DNA of 64,000 nucleotides from Rhyacichthys aspro. Lineage: Eukaryota > Chordata > Actinopteri > Gobiiformes > Rhyacichthyidae. Position 1 is the first letter of the stretch, and each line of letters begins with the position of its first letter. The notes beneath the pieces are model-generated. The model was not told the DNA's origin. It did no database searches and saw nothing but the letters and a program-made list of their open reading frames with translations. Shown here one piece after another: positions 49,974-62,500 of the stretch. Where the stretch lies: assembly GCA_036850595.1 (NCBI GenBank), contig CM072156.1:16750326-16814325 (forward strand). The letters are read 5' to 3'. Position numbers and translations under genes: made by a program.

Positions 49974-52900
49974 CACTTTTGAGCATGGCCATGGCTCACA
50001 GTCAGTCACTAAAAAAGTTTTTCTTTTCGACTCAAGGTGGCTTGTTTCTTTGAATTCTATGCTTTTTGAAGTTTGACATTTACAGTGATGTAGTACATTT
50101 GTGACATGAAAAACATGAAGGACTTTTTAAAGTAACTGAAGTCAAAGTGATGGTGTAGTCAGCTTTCAATTGTACATCCACTATTGTATATACTAGGATG
50201 TAAGCTTTAATGAGACGGTGGGAGAGTGGCTCTGTATGTGCTTTTTCAAAATACACACACATATTCACACACAGGAAAAATACATACTCTTTTCACAGAT
50301 TTATCAAACTCAGAGCCCTGTGTGTTGAATGTGATCTATCATGGTCCTTCACATAATTAAATATATCATTGCCATAGCCTGTTTATGAATAAAACTTTGT
50401 AGCTGCGACTTTTATAATAGGTCTATATATAACACTTTAAAACGTCAAAACGGGTATTTAAGGAGAAGGGAAAAAAGTGACTTATTCTATGACAGCACAC
50501 ACTTGAGTGGTATTGATTTTTTGCGGTATATGCACTCCGGCTTGCGTTTATGGATGAGTAGCCATTCATCACCTCCAGTGTCCTTAAGTAAAGATTTAGC
50601 ACAGAAAAGTAAACCACACTGAAACAGTCACTATGAGAAAGTTGATGTAATAAAGCAAATAATAGAGAAAGCAAGTATCCAAGGCTGTACCTCCAAAGAA
50701 GTCGAACTCTAGTTTTATATCTGTGTGTGCACTTTTGACAGAAGTTTACCAATTCATGCGTACTTCCTAAAAAGTTAGTAGCTATCTCTTTTGGCGACAG
50801 AAGGTTTTTACCTTTGTTGAGAGTAATACGATGTATATTCAATTATTCAAAAGTCAAATATGAATGATTTATTCAGAAGAGTGGAAGAAGAGGGTAGTCC
50901 TCTCTGTAGTCCCCCAGACATCCTGTGAAAAGAGAAGGAATAAAGGAGTTTAGACAGTCACTAGCCCGAGTTAAACTTGTGTCACAAACTCACAGAAGAC
51001 ACAATTTAGGTCACAGCCATAGCAGTATTATGAGACATAGACAGAACCATCCCAGTTGTGTATTCGTATAACACAACTGCAACAGACCCGAACTTACAAT
51101 ATAAACACTATTATGAACTTTTTACCTTCTCTCAGACCAAGGATTGTCCACTAGTTTTTCTGCTCTTTTTCTAATAACAAGTAAGAAGTTTATTGACTCT
51201 GATTTTTCATGTCTGACACCTCTGAGATTAGCTGGCCTCCCACTGGAAGTTAATACAGGTAGTGCAGTTTTTGTATTGGGTATTGTTTGGATATTGGAGA
51301 GATAGTTCTTAAAAATGAGGAACTTTCTTCACAGCCATTTTCGGGATGATTGATTTGATTGTTTCCCATAAAAGAGTTGCTGACCAAGATTGTGTCACAT
51401 AAAGGATAAAAAGCATGGTCATTGAGTCACTACGGCCATACAGTTGAGTGTGACTATACCTAACTTACTAGTCAACTTAAAACAGAGCAAAGCTTTAGGC
51501 CACTACCCAACTTCGTCAAGAAAATTAGCACTTATCTCCAGTACAGAGGCCCTTTTTTTTCTCACTCTAGATAAGTGTAAAGAAAACATGACATGTGCGC
51601 GAAAACACCCTTTGATTTGTCGAGGAAAAGTCACACGAGCTATAGGGCTTTAAGATGCCATCATTAATGGCTGCCATCACATCCTTTCTGCCCACTGGTG
51701 TGTCAAGAATGTTCACACACAAACCCCAAAAATCGACTTGGCCTCTCCATCTGATAATATTTGGTGAGGCTGGGCATGAGTAAGTTTGTCCCAGGAGGCG
51801 TTGCCTTTAGTGCATCTGGGAAACATCCTCCCGCAGCGGCAGACACAGATGACTTGACCTAGCTGACGCATCCTCAGGTAATGTGATGTGACGCCTGAGC
51901 TCGAAACCCTCTCAGGCGTTCTTCACTTCCCACTTGTCGGGCCACCTTGCCGCAGCGGCTTGGCGATTCTAAAATGCAGAGGATTGGACATGTCCTAGCG
52001 GGCCGGGGAGATTACATCAAAGTCAGTTCACACTTGTAAAGGAATACTAAATCAGGACAGAAAGCGCGCTTCAGCAATAAATGGGATGTTACGCTAAATT
52101 CTCCACTCCTCTGATCCTGAGCAGTTTACAGAGAGCAGTGCGTTGGAAAGGTTTTACTTGAACACAGTAAACGTACATGGCATGTAAAACTAACTATTTA
52201 GCAGCATGCTACAAAATATTTCAAAACAGAATGAAATAAAGATGGCACAAGGAGGCATTTGGGAAATGAATGATTAACAAGGCGGACTTGTTTTATTAAC
52301 CGCAGTTCTGTTTTTTGTCCTGTCTGTTTGGCTCATACATAGGTGCACAAAGTGAGACAAATTGCTGTTAAAGGATTGTGCAACTGTGTGTGGGAATCAA
52401 ACACAATGATAGCACAATAGCTTTCCAATAGATTTCCTCTTGAACAGGAACAGGAACCCAGTGTCATTTTAAGACATTGTTTGTGGAGCATTTGGAGCTA
52501 CCGGAAACACAAATATTCTTTAGCTTTGGAGGGATCGTCATTACACCCCAAATACACCTCCAAAATTTACGATCTCTTAGGATAGTTTCAAGAGTTCGAT
52601 ATTTTAAAGTTTCTTATCCTATTTACTCAACAATCTTCAGGGACACGTAGAGGAAAAAGGGCAGCGTTGAGTGACTTTTTCATGGCATAAATCATGCTTT
52701 GTGTTTGGCATAACAAAGGTAGAGCCCATTATTCATCAAGACCAAACAAAGGACGAGCGCACATTTACCAAGCGGCGAGATAATGGCTTTCCTGTTGATG
52801 GAGCCCACGGCAGACACCCCACCTCTCACATAAACTATGCTGTGGATCGCAGATGCTCCGAACGGTTAGATCAATGCGTCCTTTTTCCGTAGCCCTGCTT

Positions 52901-53149
52901 CTCCTGTCTTGATATTCAAAGCACATAGTGAATATTTACTCAACTCATTATACAGGGCAATATAGATCAGTGGAATTAATCTTTTTTGCTGACCACTTGT
53001 GTGTAATTCTGTGTATAGTATTTGGCAAAAGACTGAAACTGTGGTGGCCATTTGTCCTTTTGGAGCATGTCAAACACAAGGTTGGGCCCTTTGCAATATT
53101 TTATGTGGCCCTCCAATATGTTCAGGTGATATTTTTGGCACTATGTTTA

Positions 53150-53300
53150 AACAGGTTTTAGATGGATTTGAACAGGTTTTAGATTGATTTGAATCAGATT
53201 TGTTTATTTTTTTCGTTCATGAAATCTTATAGGTTAAGCCAGTTTTTGCAACAAAAATAAAATAAAACCTGTTCAAATACAGCTTAAACCTGTTCAAGTC
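53150..53300. repeat. 21-bp tandem duplication with inverted partial copies
   Basis: AACAGGTTTTAGATGGATTTG (53150-53170) is followed at once by a copy with one change (53171-53191). AAAACCTGTTCAAAT at 53264-53278 is the exact inverse of the junction of these two units, and a second partial inverse (AAACCTGTTCAA) follows near 53286. Confidence 0.75.
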
Positions 53301-54713
53301 CAACTAGATTCCATACAAAGAGGAAATTAATAAAGATAGACTCAAATGAAGATGAAACCTTACATTCAAAATATAATAAAAGTGTCACAGTCTGCGGCCC
53401 TTTCAAAAGACTCTTATTTACTATTTCGGCCCCTCAACACACTGAGTTTGACACCACTTTTAGAGCATAAATGAAAATTAAGCAAATCAAATATAACACC
53501 ATATTCATATTTATCTGACCTATACACAATGGTTCGTACATTTTGGTGTATTTTTTAAATTTCTATAATTTCCATCAGGCTTTTCCATCTGGTAAAGAAA
53601 ATGTTAAAATCCATATCCAGGCCAGACAGCTGTTCCAGAGTTTTATCTCATGGCATTGCACAGAGTTTGTTTACTGACTGTGAGAAAGCAAATGGGCTCC
53701 ATCATTGCCAAACAGCCCTTGAGCAAGACGCCTAGAAGTGACCACTAACTGGGTCATTGCAGACAGCCTTGCTCTCTCTTATAGTGTGCACTCCGTTATA
53801 TAATGCAAGAATTTTCTGTGCAGTAAATTCTCATTGTACCCCACATGACATTTTTTTAGTAAAAGCTGTGTTCACATATTTGTTTTGCAGGTTAAAGAAA
53901 AGCCATAAGATTGCAGGTGTTTGGGTTGCTCACCTGCTTGGGTTGTGCTGACCAGGCAGTTTGGGCCCTTGACTTGTTGGTCACTTTCTTAAATGGGTCA
54001 TCTGTTTTGAGCTTTAGCCTGTGATGCCACGCTGCATAACGTATGTTCAGTTGGCATAAATTCAAAGTAGAATGGTTTTAAAAATAGCCTGTGGTGTATT
54101 GTGAGCGCACGTTACCGGTCTGTGGATGGATTGTGTAGGCGTATGTGTCTGTGCTGGAGGATGTAGACTGTGCATAATTTCACCAAGTCCTCATTAGAAG
54201 CTGGAGTGCGGCGTCTTTAATTTCTTATGCAGTGTGGCTATTTAAGGAGAGAAAATTTGGACTTTAGGACTTTGTGATTTTAATGACCATCAGTTAATGA
54301 AATCTAGCCAAAAAGTGCATGTCTTTTATACATTGTAATACAAACCAGTACTCAGAACTGGATTTAGCGCTGAGATTTCAGGTATATCGCAGAATTGAGC
54401 AGATTTTTTAATCATTCAGTCAGGATTTGTTCACACTATGCATTCTGCTTCTTTAGACCAAAACAGTATATCATTCATTTGGCTCAGTTCACTTGCAAAA
54501 AGTTTGCTTTGCAAATGTCCGTTTTGCATTGACAAAGGTTTCAACACTGGACTAAACTACACAATAAACACTGTCTTTTTAAAAGACACAGATAAGGGCT
54601 CAATCTGACTGACAAGATGTTAACTTTGTGACTGAACCAAAACAACGTTGGCTGTAGCACTATATGCACTTTTTTAACTCCACATGTGCATGCACCAAAT
54701 TCTAAGAGGGCAC

Positions 54714-54728
54714 TTTTTTTTTTTTTTT
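54714..54728. repeat. Poly-T tract
   Basis: Fifteen T in a row in htr7 intron 1. Confidence 0.9.
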
Positions 54729-57700
54729 ACTCCTTTCAGACTTTGTAAGTTATCCATTCCATCTTGTTGCATTTTCCCCTATATTAGGTTTGTTTAGATG
54801 TCTGGTCAGTGTGGCATTTACCATTTGAATCAAGCCCTATCAGAGTTAAGGGGCCTTTAGTGTGCACTGAGGTAATTACCACCTATGACCACACCAGTTT
54901 ATAATTTTTTTCGTAGATTAGTAAAAAGTAGGTGGAAACCTTTCAAAAACATTGTTTGTCCCAGTGGGATTTTGCACCTCTAATCCCTCCTGCTCTGTTT
55001 TAGGACCTGGTCTAACTCTAGTCTTGGTTATGACTTGGTCTTGTCTTGGTGTGGTCTTGGCTACAAAACTAATCTAACCTTTATTTTGCACAGAACCATT
55101 TTATTGGAACTATTACCGTGTTGTCACAGCTGTGTTTGCCTCAACCATAATGGTATTCTGTTGGACTGAGTTTCAAATGGGCTTACATGGGCATGAATCC
55201 TGGAAGTGAAACTGTTATATGAGGATAGAGAGGTTGAATAACTTCTCTCTCTGCTCACAGGCAAGATAAGCGTCAGTAAAATGGCTCTTGTAATGAATAT
55301 TTCTTCCATCAGTCAAAGTTTCCCTGTTGGCGCACATTGTCCTCAGACAGGAGCATACATTCAACTTCTATAGCTCATATTCTGAAATATGCCATCATCT
55401 GCTCCAAAGCTGTATTCTTTTCATTGTTTCTTCTTCTGAAAACATTCACATCAAGCTTCCTAATGCAGCAGTGTCACACTGTATTCACACAGTATTTTAT
55501 TTGCCAGCGCATTTAGCTGTTTACTGAAAAACTGAAAAAAACATTGAACCTTATTTTTTCCATTAAAATGAGAGAGCACCCAGGGAAAGGAGACAGTCAT
55601 ATACTTTTGTTACTTGAGCGACAAACAGCTAGGAGCTTAGAAAGGTTTTTGTCTTATGCATTGAGGGCAAAAATGTGTAAATATAAAAAAATAATAAACA
55701 TTCTCACAATCCTCTTATCCAAACTTGCATATGATTGCCATGAATATTAACTTCTTCATACTTAGGCAAATGTAATGTGTAATAAAAAATAACAAAAATA
55801 CAATTAAATACAGTTTTCCCATTGTTTACATTAGCTACATTAATTATTGCCTTTTGAAAATACCAGTAAACTCTTGTATTATATTTTAATTATGGCATAT
55901 TTCCCTATATCCTTTAATATTATTAGTATTTTACACATTTTAAAAGCCATTCTGTTACTCTTTTGTTTCAGCTTAAATTGGACAACATGCATATTTTCAA
56001 CCATCAATAAAAGGTCAATAAAATGATGAGCACATAAAAATACAAATGCGTTTATGTCCAACTGGTGGTTCAAGAACAAACCTCCTCCGTTTGTTGACAA
56101 TAAAATGATGACGTATGCAGCCATACCAACGACTGGCTCAGTGCCAAATTGGCAGAATGTGAGTCAGCTCCAAAGACGAGCCGCTTGTGGTCTCCTTGGC
56201 AACGCAAACTGCCCCACACTTTATCTCCTAAAAGGTCAGAAGCAAATGGGGAGGAAGTGGAGAATGAAATTCCTCCCCCATGTCTCAGACTTCCTCGGAG
56301 CTGATTTAGTTCTGACAGTGTCCTTTGAGAGGCTGAGAGAGTGCGCAGTGGCAAAACCAAGGGGAAGGTGACAAAGATGGAGGGCTCTTCACACTTGCTC
56401 CGGCGGATCATCATGACAGGCAAAAGAGAGGAAGATGGACTCAGATTATTCACCATCCACTAACAGACTTCAGTGGTAATGAACACAGAGTTAGCATGTT
56501 CATTAATACTGCAGTGAGATCGCACTAAATCAACTTGTCTAATAGGGGCTGGCAGCTGTCCACGGCCGTAAATGTACATTTGCTGCAAGATCTTACATGT
56601 CAGATTCTACATAAAGCAGTTCTGAAAAGGATATATGTAGTACTAAAATATTACTGTAGTAGACTACTTGAGATTCGACTTGTGAAAGGAACATGGTGCT
56701 TTGAAGGTTTCATTATGTTGCAAAATGGATTTTACTACATCTTTAATCTTGAAATGCAAATGCTTCAACAAACATACTTAGATACAGATTGGACATTTTG
56801 AATTATAGAACTGTTTTCTGATTTTTCCCATCTATCATGCACTGTTCTTGGTTGTAGTCACTGTATACCTCTGTTCTGTTTTGATCTCATTACAGTCTGA
56901 TCATGATAGTCATAATGATTACTAGCATAGGTAACTACTAGATACTAGAGTTCTTGTGCTTTTCATTTGCACCTGTAACTTTTGTAAACTTTTGATCATA
57001 TTTTTAAGAGGATTTACATATGTTCAGAGGAGGTGCTTGTTTAGAATAGGGGAAAAGTGTATCAAAACAGGATGTTGTGGGCTGCTGGGCTGAGGCTTTG
57101 GTGATTTTTGTTGTCACACAGTACAGACATTTAGTGTTAAGTTTAATGGAAAAATGTCAAAATGGCATATCATATGCCTTTAAGCTTGTTACATTAGGGA
57201 GTAAAAGAAATATTCTTGCATAAGATAGACCCATTGCAGCCTAGCACTTGCATCACAGCCATCATAATGAAGATCCATTTAGGAATGAGACAGGCAGCAG
57301 AAAAAGGCTAAAGAAAAACAATCAGACAAATATCCATCAGACTAATATCCACCTTCAAAGAAAACACGTATTATCAGAGGGTAGACTAATGCAGCTGGTA
57401 CAGAACATGTTCTTGTTTTGTATTTTGAATTTTATTAAATGCATTATGGCCCAGATTCAGAAAGAGTGTGCACCACCTGTTACAAAGGATCAGGGAAGCA
57501 GCTGTGTGTGCTTTTGCCATGTAGCCATACTGTATAACCGTCTGCTGGGCCCCATGTGGCACTTTTAGGAAAGGCTTTTGAACATCACAAACATCTTAGT
57601 GCTATGAAAGTCAAGGGGATAACTCAGGATTCTGTGGAGAAAGCACTTTCTGAAGTTTGCTGGGGGCAGGTAACCTTGCGCTGCAGCTGGATTCTTGCGA

Positions 57701-57799
57701 GATTTGGGAGTTTCCAAAACTCTTGTAAATCCATCTTGTATCGCGCCAACCAAACCGCTTGAGTCGCGAACCGTGGACTCACCGGACTCTTGTGACCAA

Positions 57800-58160
57800 T
57801 GATGTTGCAGCACTAACAGGTAGGGGCGGGTTTTTAATTTGTAGAAAGCAACAAGCGCTCCTTTCTCCTCGTTAGCGTTGACGCTGCTATCGACACAGTT
57901 TTATCAGAAGTAGAGAGTATTTCTACTTTGAAAGAAGCGCAAAGAGTGGCACGTCATATTGTTGCTATGATTGGTTAAAGAAACTTCCTGGTAAGCGGAT
58001 ACTAGTCGGTGCTTCATCCAATCAACTACCAAGTTGATTGGATGAAGCACAGAAGGCGCCTCCCTTTTGCAAACGCTTTCAACGGGAGCCTTCCCAGATG
58101 GTACTGCGAAATAGACTATGTTCTTTGGAGCAGTTCTATCTGGCGGAGTCAGGTTAGGGG
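57800..58160 (+). mobile_element. Decayed helicase-type transposable element remnant (probable)
   Basis: The plus frame at about 57880-57974 reads DAAIDTVLSEVESISTLKEA followed by QR and soon a stop. This resembles the start of a RecQ-like helicase frame (LKEEQR-type motif) carried by a repeated teleost element. CAACGGGAGCCTTCCCAGA near 58081 and TCTATCTGGCGGAGTCAGG near 58136 fit the same repeat. The ATPase motifs are missing. A perfect hairpin (58009-58050) sits in the middle. Family assignment is from memory, not from a search. Confidence 0.45.
58009..58050. repeat. Perfect inverted repeat, 19-bp arms, 4-base loop
   Basis: The left arm GTGCTTCATCCAATCAACT (58009-58027) and its exact reverse complement (58032-58050) flank the loop ACCA. 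Pairing stops immediately outside the arms. Confidence 0.95.
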
Positions 58161-59229
58161 GCAGGTAGACATTGAAAATTCAAACTTTGTATAAAAAAAA
58201 ATGAGTAAATATTTTGACCAAGCCCTTGCCTGCCCACAATATTTAAACCATTGTTTTCAGCCGTAATATATGCCTTCACATCTATGCACAATCTTTAGGG
58301 GGTTGGCTTTCAAGAACCAATGACATGCAGGAAATAGAAAGCGCCCTTTATCTGTTGTGATGCAGCCTGATGCATCTTTGTTGACCGTCTGTGTGTATGA
58401 TAGATTGGCTAATGTTCCAAGCATCACAGATCAAGAGATATGTGAAAGTGCTTTCAGAGTATCTCAAGCACCAGAAGAGCCGAGAGAAGCCCCCCAAGGC
58501 TGCCATTATCACAACGAGGAGGTTGAGGAGTCAGTGGAAGATCACAGCATCAGGATGCTGTCAGTGTCCGATGGGACTCGAAACAAGAACAATGTTAAAT
58601 AATGTGTGTGATGGGAATAGTGTCACACTTAAAATGAAGTGCACATACATTATAGTGCAGCAGAGTACTGTACGGATAATAGCAGGGATCTCAGTGGTGT
58701 GTCTGAGCAGTCTGCAACATTATGTGAGAACAGAGAACAAGAAAGTCACTGCTTCAGTTTTCAGTTTTATGTTCATATTATTTTTTATATGACTGCGGGT
58801 CACAGGTCTATGTCATTCATTTAATATTTATATTTTAAGGCAAACTTAAGCGAGCATAAACAGCCCATACCATGGATTTATGAAAAAGATCCACAGGCAG
58901 CGTGTGGGAAACTGCAAAAATCCACTGTCTCATTATTTTCTTATAGGCATTTGTACAGAGTGCGCTTACTTTACAAACAGACCAACCAGTGAGTCAGTCA
59001 GCTTATGTTTTTGTGACATTTCATAAAAACAGCTTTTAAGGAGTTACAGTGGACATGATGTGAGCACCTGCTTGTGGTTAAGGAATAAGGACAAGGGATT
59101 TCTGTGTTATTTGTAATGTAATTGAATTAAAACCTTGGCATTTCCATGTTAACACTTTTTAATCACATAACTTGGGTTAATTTAACCGAAAGCTTTTATC
59201 TTCTAAACATAAACACCACAAACCTTTCC

Positions 59230-59500
59230 TGCTCTTGATGCCTGAACCATTTTAGTGGTGGCACCCAGATTTGGAACAGGCTACCTCTCCATGTATCAGC
59301 CTTCCTAGAGCAGTTTTAAACCCGACTGACAACTTCTCTTCATAGGTGTTTAACACAACAGGATACCTTGTTTTTTGTATTGGCTTTCATTGTGCATTTG
59401 CTGTGTATTTATTGTTTTTTATTTAATTTGATCTACTCTGTTTTATTCTTTTACCGTAGAGTCCTTTATTTGGAGTGAGCAGTAAACATTTGGTCATTTT
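59230..59500 (+). mobile_element. Possible decayed LINE 3' end
   Basis: GTGGCACCCAGATTTGGAAC and the following text resemble the C-terminal end of L2-type reverse transcriptase frames (an APRxWNxLPL-like motif). A TTTTAAA-rich stretch and an AT-rich tail follow. The frame is broken and the match is weak. Confidence 0.3.
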
Positions 59501-62500
59501 CTTTTTTTGCAGTTTTTGAATAATGCCACAATGAAGAAGATGCTGGTAAAGATGGAATATGTTAGTAACATGTACTCAATGCAGATCGTACATTTTTTCT
59601 GCTATAAAAATAAAAAGGGAAAACATGCAATAAAGAAATATTTTTAACCTGTGATGTACTGTATTAAACAGTATAAACCACTTACTCCAAAGAGTTCACT
59701 TTGTTTTCAAGGGCAGCCTGCTGTGAAAGCGACAGACACACTGACATTCTGAAGTGGGATCCATTTATCACTTTGGCACTAATAGCTGCCCATCATCTCA
59801 CTGCTGTGAGTCAGTAAAACTCAGATAAGAACAGATGCTGTCTTACGCCTCATTTACCTAACGCGGATCTGCCAGGACGTGTGTGTCTACGTTCGGAACT
59901 CATCGCGAGACCACAAAACCAAGGGATACTGAAAGTTGATTACGTGAAACATCATGTAAGAGAGAGGTCGAAAAAACTCACAGTATATCCCAGAGCTCCA
60001 GCTATTTACTCCATGCCTTCTCTTTTGGTTTTCCTTAATAAACCGCCGGCGTTCCATCCCCGGACCGTCTCTTTATTCTTCAACTTCATGAAACCCTCGG
60101 AAAAATAGCTTTTGGCCTTCGCTCCGATAGAGACTAACACCCAGCTGGTTAAATCTTGACTGACTACAACGGTTTCTTTTAGCGCGGACGCCGCCGTCTG
60201 TTAGTCAGTTATTAGACTCAGCGGGAGCCATAAAGCATCCACACTATTGCTTTACAACAACTAAGAGGACGTTAAACTGTCATAATGTGTGGTTTTGTAG
60301 GTGTGTCCATCATCTTCCTAACACATGTAAAAGCTCAATATCTGGACCAAATGGCAACATCATAATAAGAAAGTGTGCTTGAATGATTTGATACATGATA
60401 CTATGACATCTGTTCAACTGGAAAAGCTGTATTAATACTTGGCAGTGTCTTTGTGCAGGAGTTTGGGGCAATAGGCTTGTTGTGTTGGAGTGGCTTTGGG
60501 TTTGAAAATTTGCTTAAGATGTGAACACATAAGAACGCATTTCACCCAAATGCAAAATCCTGTTGTGGTTTTCATTTACGAGGATGGAATTCTCACCCCA
60601 TGAAACGCAAACTTTTGAATCCGGCCAAGTTTTTGATCCAGCTCTATTATTATTAAAAACAGTGAAAACGACATAACAGCTGTATCCCAAACAGATACTG
60701 GCAGCTGGTTACACACAGCGAGTATGACAACAACTCAAAAAAGCTCACATTAAACGCACATTACACTAGTGGCCATGTGTTTGTGCTTTGGCGTTGTCTA
60801 AACAATAACCTGCAGGTGTTTGCAGCTGAGGTTTTCCTTGTAATTTGTGTTGAAACATGAGCTTGCATACCCTTTCATACCCTCATTTTTGTGCACACTG
60901 TACAATGAGAAAATCTGCAAGCAACTAAAAGGGTGTTGATTAATTTCATTCCCCTTTGAGAATAGCCAGTTGATCACAGGTTGACACTTGGAGACAATCG
61001 CTTTGATTGCTAAGCACTTTTGTAGCACGTGAATCCATCTGGTGGCACAGTGTAACATTACTATATTACATATTATTTGTTTTATTAAAATACATCTTGT
61101 TGTCGTTTTTGCAGCTTAAATGTCAATCCAAAAGGCTGGCACCCAAAGGGGGGATTACTGTATAAATGACATTTGGCAAACTTATGCACAGTATGTCTTT
61201 AAGCATCACTCACATGACTCCAATCTTTCAGAAACAAAAGCTTATTAAAATTTGTGTCAACTATGAGCTACTGCAGCGCCGTTGTTTGCTCTGTATCTTC
61301 TTAATGCCCCAGCAATTTAAAAGTGCTAATTAGGCTAATTAGTAATTTTCTGCATGACTGGACAGCGCGCAAGGAAAGTGTGTGATAAATGGGAGGGAAA
61401 ACTAGAAGAAGTGCTTGCACAGTGTTCTAAACCTGGCCTTTACTGTCTTTTAAGAGACAAAAGAGTGATCCTTCTACTCACCACAAATGTTGGGTTAAAA
61501 ATAATACATAAAAACAAGCACACTTTGTCTTAGGTGTCAGGTCCAAAGAGCCTTTATCCACACTAAAGCTAAAATAAGTGCCGGGAAGTGTTGGCAGACA
61601 GCACAGACACCGGCCTGACCCAAGCAGGTCGTCCTATGGCTGCAGGTAACAAACTGAGGGAAGAAGTAGTCTCTCCAGAGATGACTCACTTTGCTTTATG
61701 TAACAGTCTAAATGAGATAAAACATGTTTGGCTTCTATTTTCCCCTTTCTTCCTCTCTAACCTGATCAGATGTCACAAAAACAAAACAAAGCAAACCATG
61801 CTTTAAACAAAGAAAAAACAGTCCTGAACCAAGGCTAATCTTAGTCACGAAGCAAGCAGATGGGAGTTTGCTTTTTTGCTTCCATGTCGAGGGCTAAAAT
61901 GACGTTCCTGAGAGCGACGGTTTCATTTCTATCGTGCTGTGATCCAAATAGAAAGGAAATCTGGTGCATTCCTTAAGGACCAGTGCCAGAGAAATCCCAC
62001 AAGTCTCACTAGACCAGCTTTGTGCTTTGTGTGAATAATCTGTTTGTAATAAACACAGATGAAAAGTTTAGTTTGTTGTTAAGGAGTAAGAAATAGTCAG
62101 TTGAAAAAAAAAAGTAGGGCCTCATTTAAAATGGAAACCAGGGCTCATTGTGTCTCTGTCAGCACTCGTGTTCTCTCTACACACCAAACCAAGCATGAAA
62201 ACGCTGTGTATTCTCCTGACTGTGTGAGATCTCGTTCTAAAATGGGCTACTCTTGTCTTTTTACAGACTCATCATAAATCCCACTGATGCTGCAAATCCA
62301 AATGTCTAGTCAGATTAACAATGGGGATTCTCTAATAGACACATCACCCCCAAAAAGAACAGAATTTAACAGACTTTCCTCACACCACAAATGTATTTTT
62401 TAGAAGAAGTTGTGCTAAATTTACCCTCCCCACATCCCAAACCAGATGGAGCTCAGTAAATATTTTACCGTGTATATCCTTTCAGACATAAAAGCTTTAA

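Noticed and set aside
56054..56456. Overlapping 105- and 128-codon frames on opposite strands
   Set aside because: No recognisable domain and no matched splice or promoter signals; probably chance in less AT-rich DNA.
58391..58792. 133-codon plus-strand frame
   Set aside because: No family recognised; overlaps a second frame of similar length and looks like chance.
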